The notes under the pieces were generated by a model, which saw nothing but the letters and a program-made list of their open reading frames with translations, searched no databases and was not told the origin of the DNA. Below are positions 1-5,562 of a stretch of 8,931 nucleotides of DNA, one piece after another. Numbering within the stretch: the stretch's first letter is position 1; each line of letters opens with the position of its first letter. Source of the stretch: Kiritimatiellales bacterium (GTDB lineage Bacteria > Verrucomicrobiota > Kiritimatiellia > Kiritimatiellales > Pontiellaceae); NCBI GenBank assembly GCA_030630445.1, contig DAOVNC010000118.1:1-8931 (forward strand). Reading direction: 5' to 3'. The position numbers and the translations under genes are program-made.

Positions 1-622
1 CGATGGCCATGTAAACCAGATGGCGGCCACGCGCGCGCTGGAGGCGGGATCAACGTTCGATGGCGTGATGAATTGCGTTGCAAAAATCCGTGAGCGCAGC
101 GAAATCCCAATGATTTTCTATGCCTACATGAATCCGCTTCTCGCTCGCGGGTTCGAGCAGTCGATGGGTGCATCCGCCCAAGCCGGGATCGATGGATTCC
201 TGCTGCTGGATCTTCCATTCGAGGAGGCTGGGCCATACCGGCAAGCGTTGAAAAAAAACAATCTCAATTCGATCCAACTGGTTACGCCGACGACGCCGGA
301 CGAACGGATCGATAAGATTGTGAAGCGCGCCAGCGGGTTTGTCTACTGCGTGTCGCGCGAAGGCGTGACCGGCGTGCAGGACAAGCTGGCCGAAGGCGCG
401 GGTGCGTTGGTGGATCGGATCAAGGAAAAGACGTCGGCACCGGTGGCGCTCGGATTTGGTATCGGAACGCCGGAGCAGGCACGCGATGCGGCGCGACTGG
501 CGGATGCCGTGGTAGTGGGCAGTGCGATTGTGCAAAAATTTCATCATAAACCGCATACGCCCGAGGGACGTGCCGATGCGGCGGCGTTTGTGGCTGAAAT
601 GGTTGCTGCGGTTAAGCATTAA
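1..622 (+). CDS. trpA: Tryptophan synthase alpha chain, 3' part (5' end outside window)
   Basis: TrpA cleaves indole-3-glycerol phosphate to indole and glyceraldehyde-3-phosphate in the cytoplasm and channels indole to TrpB. The reading frame is open from base 2 and begins at the residue equivalent to catalytic Asp60 of the E. coli enzyme (DG followed by HVNQ). About 60 N-terminal residues, including the catalytic Glu49 region, therefore lie upstream. Visible family marks are NPLL in the barrel, the SREGVTG loop (loop 6, with the conserved Thr), the phosphate-binding loop GFGIG at 452-466 and GSAIV at 518-532. The remaining 206 residues fit a normal 265-270 residue protein with an intact C-terminus. 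The ATG at base 20 is an internal methionine, not the start. The usual Pro after Asp-Gly (ADGP in E. coli) is His here. trpB would be expected upstream, but it is not visible. The gene is probably the last of its operon, since a 75-base gap with hairpins follows. Confidence 0.96.
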   Translation, partial: DGHVNQMAATRALEAGSTFDGVMNCVAKIRERSEIPMIFYAYMNPLLARGFEQSMGASAQAGIDGFLLLDLPFEEAGPYRQALKKNNLNSIQLVTPTTPDERIDKIVKRASGFVYCVSREGVTGVQDKLAEGAGALVDRIKEKTSAPVALGFGIGTPEQARDAARLADAVVVGSAIVQKFHHKPHTPEGRADAAAFVAEMVAAVKH

Positions 623-632
623 AGGAAATGGA

Positions 633-657
633 TGGATCCATCTACAGGCTGGATCCA
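633..657. repeat. Twin TGGATCCA palindromes forming a hairpin
   Basis: The 8-base palindrome TGGATCCA occurs at 633-640 and again at 650-657, separated by 9 bases. Because each copy is its own reverse complement, the pair is both a direct and an inverted repeat and can form an 8-bp stem with a 9-base loop. It lies just after the trpA stop. It is not followed directly by a T-run, so alone it is not a standard intrinsic terminator. It could protect the 3' end of the trp mRNA, act together with the weak element at 663-682, or be a binding site for a dimeric protein. The structure is seen directly; the role is unknown. Confidence 0.6.
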
Positions 658-662
658 CGAAC

Positions 663-682
663 GAGGAAAGCCCTCTTTTTTT
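663..682 (+). terminator. Weak terminator-like hairpin with T7 run after trpA
   Basis: GAGG at 663-666 can pair with CCTC at 672-675 across a 5-base loop, and the stem is followed at once by seven T (676-682). A 4-bp stem is short for an efficient terminator. The position in the trpA to exonuclease gap, right after the TGGATCCA hairpin, makes partial termination plausible. The T-run also abuts the ribosome binding site of the next gene. Confidence 0.35.
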
Positions 683-697
683 CTGGAGTCATAAAAA

Positions 698-1327
698 ATG
701 CCTGAAACAAAACCATTGGAACCTGCCGATACCGTGGTGGTTCTCGACTTCGAGACCACCGGACTTTCCCCGAACCAAGGCGACCGTGCCATTGAGATCG
801 GTGCCGTGCGCATTAAGCAGGGAACGGTCACCGATCGTTTCCAGGAATTGATGAACCCCGGGTTTCGGATTAGTGGGTTCATTGAAAATTATACGGGGAT
901 CACCAATGCCCATTTGAAGAACGCCCCGCCGTGCGAGGAAGTAATGGGACGTTTTTCCGACTTTATCGGCGACGATAACCTTGTGGCGCACAATGCCTCT
1001 TTCGATGCGCGTTTTCTTGATGCCGAGTTGCGACGGCTTGATCGTTCGCGTGCCGGGGTGTTTGCTTGTTCCATGCTGATTGCCCGTCGCCTCTACCAGC
1101 AGGCACCCAACCACAAACTCGGCACACTGGTTGAATATAAAAACATCCCCACCGACGGGGTTTTTCACCGAGCTCTGGCGGATACCGAAATGACCGCCAA
1201 GCTTTGGTTAATCATGATCGATGAACTGCAATCCGACCATGGGGTCGATCCCGTTTCCTTTGCTTTCATGCAAAAGCTTGGCCGTACGGCGAAGAGAGCG
1301 GTGCAAGGATTGCTCGACGCCCAGTAA
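698..1327 (+). CDS. DEDDh 3'-5' exonuclease, DnaQ / Pol III epsilon-like
   Basis: This 209-residue cytoplasmic protein is a single DnaQ-type exonuclease domain, a two-metal-ion nuclease that removes nucleotides from 3' ends. All motifs are present: Exo I LDFETTG with Asp17 and Glu19, Exo II HNASFD with Asp103, and Exo III HRALADTE with His157 and Asp162, the DEDDh pattern. The GIT segment at 67-69 is also typical. About 40 residues follow the nuclease domain, with no BRCT, UvrC-like or helicase domain. The start has GGAG at 685-688, 9 bases before ATG. The family covers proofreading subunits, RNase T-like and other repair nucleases, and sequence alone does not say which this is. A dnaQ call is possible but not secure, because I see no clear polymerase- or clamp-binding tail. 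The guanylyltransferase gene follows after 36 bases, so the two may share a transcript although their functions look unrelated. Confidence 0.92.
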   Translation: MPETKPLEPADTVVVLDFETTGLSPNQGDRAIEIGAVRIKQGTVTDRFQELMNPGFRISGFIENYTGITNAHLKNAPPCEEVMGRFSDFIGDDNLVAHNASFDARFLDAELRRLDRSRAGVFACSMLIARRLYQQAPNHKLGTLVEYKNIPTDGVFHRALADTEMTAKLWLIMIDELQSDHGVDPVSFAFMQKLGRTAKRAVQGLLDAQ

Positions 1328-1363
1328 ATCTTGTTTAATTAGGAAAATGCGAAGGGGTTTTAA

Positions 1364-2446
1364 ATGACAGAACGTTATGCAGTAATTATGGCAGGTGGAA
1401 AAGGGGAGCGGTTCTGGCCGCTGAGCACGTCGAAAAATCCCAAGCAACTCTTGGCGCTTGTCGGCGACAAGCCGCTGATTGCCCAGGCGGTGGATCGACT
1501 CGATGGTCTCGTTCCTCCGGAAAATGTTTTTGTGGTGACGAATGCCGACCTGATCGAGGCCACCCGCGCGGCGGCACCGCAGCTGCCGCCTGAAAATATT
1601 GTGGGCGAACCGGTCGGGCGCGATACCGCCGCCGCCGTGGCCTGCGGCGGGGCACTGGTTGCCGCACGCGATCCCGAAGGGGTGTTCGCTGTGCTCACGG
1701 CCGACCAGGTGATGGGCGACCTCAATGTGTTTTCCGCGACGCTCAAGGGCGGAATGGATTTGGCTGCGCAGAACAATATTTTGGTAACCATCGGTATCAA
1801 GCCGACTTTTCCGAGCACGGGCTTTGGCTATATTGAATCCGGCAACACCTTCGAGTCTGCGGAAGGTATCGAGTTTCGCAAGGCGGTGCGCTTTGTGGAG
1901 AAGCCGGATGAAGCGGCCGCGAGCGAGTATCTTGCAATCGGAAAATTCTATTGGAACTCGGGCATGTTTATCTGGTCGGTTCAATCGTTGAAAAAGGCGT
2001 TCGCCGCGCACTGCCCGGAAATGGCGGAGCTGATGGATATATTGACGGGCTACGCGAAGGACGGAAAGATTGTCGAGGGCATGGATGCCACCTATCCAAA
2101 CCTTGGAAAAATTTCGATCGACTATGCGCTGATGGAAAAGGCGGACAACATTGTGATGGCGTGCGGCACGTTTGCCTGGGACGATGTCGGCTCGTGGCCG
2201 GCGCTCGAAAGCCACTTCCCGCAGGACGAATGCGGCAATACCAAAATCGGCCAAGTCGAAACGCTGAATGCGGATGGAAACATTGTCTATTCCAAAGACC
2301 GCTTGACGGCGGTGATCGGCGTAAAAGATCTCATTGTGGTGCAGGCAGAGGGCGTGACGCTGGTCTGTCCAAAAGACCGCGCGCAGGATATCAAGCAGAT
2401 GGTCGTGGCGCTCCGCGAAAAGGGTGATTTCAGCAAGCTACTCTAG
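1364..2446 (+). CDS. manC: Mannose-1-phosphate guanylyltransferase (GDP-mannose pyrophosphorylase)
   Basis: This enzyme joins GTP and mannose-1-phosphate into GDP-mannose, the precursor of mannose, fucose and related sugars in surface polysaccharides. The 360-residue protein shows the pyrophosphorylase signature GGKGERFWPLS at 11-21 with PKQ at 26-28, GRDTAAA at 85-91, GFGYIE at 153-158, the family hallmark FVEKP at 177-181, WNSGMF at 197-202, SIDYALME at 251-258 and WDDVGSW at 272-278. It lacks the C-terminal cupin phosphomannose isomerase domain of the roughly 470-residue bifunctional ManC/AlgA type, so it is the monofunctional form. The usual ADH of the PADH motif is TADQ at 112-115: the Asp is kept and His is Gln. 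The start is supported by AAGGGG, 6-7 bases before ATG. No other polysaccharide gene is in the window, so a housekeeping sugar-nucleotide role is as likely as a place in a capsule or O-antigen locus. Confidence 0.94.
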   Translation: MTERYAVIMAGGKGERFWPLSTSKNPKQLLALVGDKPLIAQAVDRLDGLVPPENVFVVTNADLIEATRAAAPQLPPENIVGEPVGRDTAAAVACGGALVAARDPEGVFAVLTADQVMGDLNVFSATLKGGMDLAAQNNILVTIGIKPTFPSTGFGYIESGNTFESAEGIEFRKAVRFVEKPDEAAASEYLAIGKFYWNSGMFIWSVQSLKKAFAAHCPEMAELMDILTGYAKDGKIVEGMDATYPNLGKISIDYALMEKADNIVMACGTFAWDDVGSWPALESHFPQDECGNTKIGQVETLNADGNIVYSKDRLTAVIGVKDLIVVQAEGVTLVCPKDRAQDIKQMVVALREKGDFSKLL

Positions 2447-2521
2447 TGCATGGCTAAGAATACAAGGCTTTGAGGGTTCACGGAAAAAGGGTGTGGAAAG
2501 TAAATATATCCAACTTCGAAC

Positions 2522-2527
2522 GAGGAG
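2522..2527 (+). promoter_or_regulatory. GAGGAG ribosome binding site that decides the S9 peptidase start
   Basis: GAGGAG sits just before two in-frame ATGs, at 2529 and 2541. Measured from its end, the first is only 1 base away and the second 13. Using only the GAGG part leaves 3 bases to the first ATG. It rules out the longer reading frame from GTG 2424, which would overlap manC and has no comparable site. The choice between 2529 and 2541 remains open. Confidence 0.6.
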
Positions 2528-2528
2528 A

Positions 2529-4619
2529 ATGATAAATAAAATGTCATTTTCAATTATTATGACTTGTCTTTCACTTGCTGCATTAACTAGGGGGGAGGAG
2601 TCAAAGGATTCGTTTCTTTGGCTAGAGGAGGTGGAGGGGGAGAAGGCTCTGGAGTGGGTCGAGTCGAAAAACAGAACCACGGCTGGTTTGCTCAAGCAAG
2701 ATCCTGTGTTTTCAGAGATCAACAAAAACTGTCTGGAAATTTTCAATTCCAAAGAGCGCATTGCCTACCCCCATATTCGCGGCCAGTATATCTATAATTT
2801 CTGGAAAGACGAAATCGCTGAACGCGGGCTATGGCGGCGAACCCCGTTTTTGGAGTTTTTCAAGGAGAATCCTGCATGGGAAACCGTGCTGGATATTGAT
2901 GCTCTCTGCAAAAAAGAGGGTGAGAACTGGGTGTACCAAGGCGCGAGTATCCTGTTTCCGGATTATGACATTTGCATGCTTCGGCTTTCGCGAGGCGGAA
3001 GCGATGCTGCTGTGATGCGAGAGTTTAATTTGCGAACCAAGGCCTTTGTCGAGGGCGGGTTTTTCATCGACGAGGCCAAGGGCTCAACGGCTTGGCTCGA
3101 TAGGAACACCTTGTTGGTTTCCACCGATTTTGGAGAAGGGTCAATCACGTCATCTGGATATCCCCGTATCGTTAAGCTTTGGAAAAGGGGAACCCCGTTG
3201 AATTCGGCGAAAGCCCTCTTTGAGGGCAAGGCTCAAGATGTCAGTGTTCGGGCCAGTATTTGGAATAAGCCCGCACGAAGCTATGTATTCATTACGCGAA
3301 GCATAACATTCTATCGACACGAGTATTTTGCATTTGAAAACGGTAGGCTACTCAAACTTGATCTTCCTGAAGATGCGCGGATCCAGGCTGTTTTTAAAGG
3401 CCAATTGCTTGTCGAGTTGAGATCGGACTGGGAAACCAATGGCCACGTCTATCAACAAGGCGCGCTCGTGAGCATCGATTATGATCGGCTCCTTGAAGGC
3501 GATCGAAATATCGACCTTCTTTTTAATCCTGGAGCGCGGAGCAGTTTGGGTTCGATTTCAACGACCCAAAACCATGTGCTGGTAAATATCTTTAGAAATG
3601 GCCAATACGATGATCTCGTTAAGTGCTCGCTGGAAAACGGAAAATGGATCAAGGAAAAGGAAACCGTTCTAGAGCATGGAACCCTGTCGGTGGTTGCAAC
3701 CGAGGAATCTTCAGACCGGTATTTCCTAACCTATGAAAGTCTGTTGACCCCGCAGTCTCTCTATTATGAACCGGGTCAGGGTCGGCAGCAGGAACAGGTT
3801 AAAAGCCTGCCGGAATATTTTAATGGAAATGATTTTCGGGTGGAGCACTATGAATCCACCTCAAAGGATGGAACGAAAATTCCGTACTCCGTGATAATCG
3901 CGAAAGAGGCCCGGCTGGATGGCTCGAACCCAACCTTGCTTTATGGGTACGGGGGGTTCGAGGTTTCTCTTCGGCCTCGTTATTATTCGACGATGGGTTC
4001 TGCCTGGCTCGCTCGGGGGGGTGTTTATGTGACTGCGAATATTCGCGGGGGTGGCGAGTTTGGACCGCAATGGCATCAGGCGGCTCGGAAGGGAAACAAG
4101 CAGCGATCCTACGATGACTTTATTTCGGTTTCAGAAGATTTGATCCAACGGGGAGTCTGTTCCAGTAAAACCCTTGGGATTATGGGGGGAAGCAACGGCG
4201 GGTTGCTGGTTGGAGTCGCCTTCACGCAACGGCCCGACCTCTACAACGCCGTTGTTTGTTCCGTTCCTCTTTTGGATATGAAGCGGTATGGCAAGTTGCT
4301 GGCCGGGGCAAGCTGGATGGCGGAATATGGGAATCCCGACCTCCCCGAAGAGTGGGCCTACATCAAGAAATACTCCCCCTATCATAATGTGGTTGCTGAA
4401 AAAACATATCCCAAGGTGTTTTTCAAAACAACCACCCGCGACGACCGGGTGCATCCCGGGCATGCCCGGAGGATGGCGGCAAAAATGGAACGACAGGGGC
4501 ACGAAATATTCTACTTTGAAAATACCGAAGGCGGGCATGGATCGGGCGTGACGAACGAGCAGCTTGCTTGTATGGAAAGCCTCGTCTATACCTATTTACT
4601 ACAGCTGCTGAAACGTTAG
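2529..4619 (+). CDS. Prolyl oligopeptidase family serine peptidase (S9A), probably exported
   Basis: This 696-residue protein has the two-part S9A layout: an N-terminal segment starting around FLWLEEV, a beta-propeller, then a C-terminal alpha/beta hydrolase. The catalytic triad is visible: Ser555 in GGSNGG, Asp638 in DDRVHP and His670 in GGHGSG. YGYGGF (Tyr474) matches the oxyanion Tyr of pig prolyl oligopeptidase, RGGGEFG follows it, ASWMAEYG keeps the Trp that stacks on the P1 proline (about residue 596), and Arg640 matches the substrate-binding Arg. Cleavage after proline in short peptides is therefore expected. The N-terminus has one Lys, then a hydrophobic stretch to about residue 20, like a signal peptide and suggesting the periplasm. 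I see no clear lipobox or cleavage site. ATG 2529 is chosen because it keeps the Lys; 2541 is the alternative. The gene looks more AT-rich and less codon-biased than its neighbours, with an 82-base gap to manC and no operon partner, so horizontal gain is possible. Confidence 0.93.
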   Translation: MINKMSFSIIMTCLSLAALTRGEESKDSFLWLEEVEGEKALEWVESKNRTTAGLLKQDPVFSEINKNCLEIFNSKERIAYPHIRGQYIYNFWKDEIAERGLWRRTPFLEFFKENPAWETVLDIDALCKKEGENWVYQGASILFPDYDICMLRLSRGGSDAAVMREFNLRTKAFVEGGFFIDEAKGSTAWLDRNTLLVSTDFGEGSITSSGYPRIVKLWKRGTPLNSAKALFEGKAQDVSVRASIWNKPARSYVFITRSITFYRHEYFAFENGRLLKLDLPEDARIQAVFKGQLLVELRSDWETNGHVYQQGALVSIDYDRLLEGDRNIDLLFNPGARSSLGSISTTQNHVLVNIFRNGQYDDLVKCSLENGKWIKEKETVLEHGTLSVVATEESSDRYFLTYESLLTPQSLYYEPGQGRQQEQVKSLPEYFNGNDFRVEHYESTSKDGTKIPYSVIIAKEARLDGSNPTLLYGYGGFEVSLRPRYYSTMGSAWLARGGVYVTANIRGGGEFGPQWHQAARKGNKQRSYDDFISVSEDLIQRGVCSSKTLGIMGGSNGGLLVGVAFTQRPDLYNAVVCSVPLLDMKRYGKLLAGASWMAEYGNPDLPEEWAYIKKYSPYHNVVAEKTYPKVFFKTTTRDDRVHPGHARRMAAKMERQGHEIFYFENTEGGHGSGVTNEQLACMESLVYTYLLQLLKR

Positions 4620-4700
4620 CGCCTTTGCGGGGGACTACGGGGTTCGTGGCCAACGCTTGAAATACTGCCGGGTTCAGGACCGCGGAATGATCCAATAGCC

Positions 4701-4756
4701 GAATGCAAGGAACCCCTCAAAAAAACCGCCCCCTGTGCTTCCCGGTCTTTGCATTC
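4701..4756. repeat. Inverted repeat GAATGCAA ... TTGCATTC
   Basis: GAATGCAA at 4701-4708 is mirrored by TTGCATTC at 4749-4756, a perfect 8-bp inverted repeat around a 40-base interior that contains AACCCCTC, A7 and CCGCCCCC. The arms are far apart for a terminator and no T-run follows. It may be chance, a folded 3' end of the peptidase mRNA, or a regulator site upstream of the coaE promoter. Confidence 0.4.
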
Positions 4757-4824
4757 TTCCGTTCGATCTTCGACAGGCTAAAGAGGACAGTGTATTAGCG
4801 CATAAATATCATGCATTAGAGGGG

Positions 4825-4853
4825 TTGACATCGTTGGGTATTAAGCCTAGAAA
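4825..4853 (+). promoter_or_regulatory. Sigma-70-like promoter for coaE-rho
   Basis: A perfect -35 box TTGACA lies at 4825-4830, followed after 17 bases by TAGAAA at 4848-4853 (4 of 6 matches to TATAAT). Transcription would start near 4860 and leave an untranslated leader of about 75 bases before coaE. The same GGTTGACA context precedes the gene at 7247. Confidence 0.6.
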
Positions 4854-4867
4854 CGCTTGCATGTTTC

Positions 4868-4892
4868 AGGGCGGTTAAATCCGCTTTCCTTT
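4868..4892 (+). terminator. Hairpin plus T-rich run in the coaE-rho leader (possible attenuator)
   Basis: AGGGCGG at 4868-4874 pairs with CCGCTTT at 4881-4887 (seven pairs including two G-U) around the loop TTAAAT, followed by CC and five T. It lies just downstream of the predicted transcription start. It could therefore be a leaky attenuator of coaE-rho, or the end of transcripts coming from the peptidase gene. The T-run is interrupted by CC, which makes it weaker than the terminator after rho. Confidence 0.4.
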
Positions 4893-4935
4893 TTGTACTC
4901 CAACCACCTTTGTTTTTTGATTCCTACTGGTTTTC
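4888..4935 (+). promoter_or_regulatory. C-rich, G-poor leader of coaE, possible rut or S1 site
   Basis: The last part of the leader is dominated by T and C with very few G, and contains repeated CC dinucleotides (TCC, ACC, ACC, TCC). No Shine-Dalgarno sequence precedes the coaE ATG. Such unstructured pyrimidine-rich RNA is the kind of sequence Rho loads on, and also the kind ribosomal protein S1 uses to start translation without a Shine-Dalgarno. Which applies is inference. Confidence 0.3.
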
Positions 4936-5562
4936 ATGATGGGCCATGCGCACACTTCTCTTGTACTTTGTGTTACGGGCGGTATTGCTTGCGGAAAATC
5001 TGAAGTGGGTGGAATTCTCGCCGAGATGGGTTTCGAGGTGTGCGATGCCGACCGTGTTGCCCATGGACTGATGAAAAAGGGAACTCCGGTTTATCGGCAG
5101 GTGGTGGCTCGGTTTGGAAAGCACATCTTGTCGGACGATGGGGAAATATCGCGCTCGATCCTTGGAAAAACCGTGTTTGAAAATCCGGGAGAGCGGAACG
5201 CGCTCAACGGACTGGTGCATCCTGCTGTACGGCAAAAGCTGGCCGGTTGGATGGCCGAAAAACGAAACCAGGGGAAAGATGCCGCGGTGCTGGTTCCTCT
5301 GTTGTTTGAGAGCGGCATGGACTCGCTGGAGCTGGATGCGGTTTTGTGTGTTTCCTGCCCCGAGGAGCTGGTTTTCCAACGGTTGGAAAAGCGCGGATTG
5401 AACCGCGCAGACGCTGAACGAAGAATAAGTGCCCAAATGCCGCTGAGTGAAAAAGAGCGGCGGGCGGATTTTACGGTTCCAAACGCTGGAACCCTGCAGG
5501 AACTAAAAGAAGCAATAAGGGAAGCCGTGCAAAAAGCATATCGGTTGAAAGGTAGATTATGA
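4936..5562 (+). CDS. coaE: Dephospho-CoA kinase
   Basis: CoaE catalyses the last step of coenzyme A synthesis, the ATP-dependent phosphorylation of the 3'-hydroxyl of dephospho-CoA, in the cytoplasm. The 208-residue protein, normal for the family, has the P-loop GGIACGKS at 15-22, the DADRVAH segment at 37-43, VHPAV at 94-98, PLLFE at 121-125, the lid region RISAQMPLSEK at 163-173 and the C-terminal ADFTVPNAGTLQEL segment. ATG 4936 and the adjacent in-frame ATG 4939 are both possible starts. Neither has a Shine-Dalgarno sequence, which is unlike most genes in this window. The stop codon overlaps the rho start (ATGA), so the two genes are very probably co-transcribed and translationally coupled. 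From memory, coaE next to rho, with polA upstream, also occurs in Chlamydia, but here an S9 peptidase lies upstream instead of polA. Confidence 0.95.
   Translation: MMGHAHTSLVLCVTGGIACGKSEVGGILAEMGFEVCDADRVAHGLMKKGTPVYRQVVARFGKHILSDDGEISRSILGKTVFENPGERNALNGLVHPAVRQKLAGWMAEKRNQGKDAAVLVPLLFESGMDSLELDAVLCVSCPEELVFQRLEKRGLNRADAERRISAQMPLSEKERRADFTVPNAGTLQELKEAIREAVQKAYRLKGRL

Larger units (their letters stand above)
4620..4935. other. Intergenic region between the S9 peptidase and coaE
   Basis: This 316-base stretch has no credible gene. The first 80 bases after the peptidase stop hold no convincing terminator. Then come an 8-bp inverted repeat (4701-4756) enclosing an A7 run, a sigma-70-like promoter (4825-4853), a hairpin followed by a T-rich run (4868-4892) and a pyrimidine-rich leader up to the coaE start. 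No tRNA or transposase remnant was found. Confidence 0.7.

Noticed and set aside
522..851. Plus-strand open frame bridging trpA and the exonuclease gene
   Set aside because: It overlaps both real genes out of frame, is Arg/Trp-rich and matches no family; a shadow frame.
1208..2254. Long minus-strand open frame (348 codons) opposite manC
   Set aside because: It is antisense to a clearly conserved enzyme gene, its protein is Arg/His-rich with no recognisable domain, and it has no ribosome binding site. It is an effect of codon bias on the plus strand.
2424..2528. Upstream extension of the S9 peptidase from GTG 2424
   Set aside because: It overlaps manC, lacks a ribosome binding site, and would put 35 basic residues in front of the signal-like segment. 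The GAGGAG before 2529/2541 fits better.
4015..4021. G7 run inside the peptidase gene as a phase-variation tract
   Set aside because: The frame is intact, the run is short and lies mid-gene in a Gly/Val-coding stretch. No other sign of contingency control is seen.
4620..4700. Possible tRNA because of GGTTCG and GGGTTCAGG strings
   Set aside because: No acceptor, D or anticodon arms can be fitted around either string.
4719..4760. Minus-strand terminator using the A7 run as a T7
   Set aside because: The only stem on that strand is ACCG/CGGT with a 14-base loop, and no minus-strand gene lies upstream for it to end.
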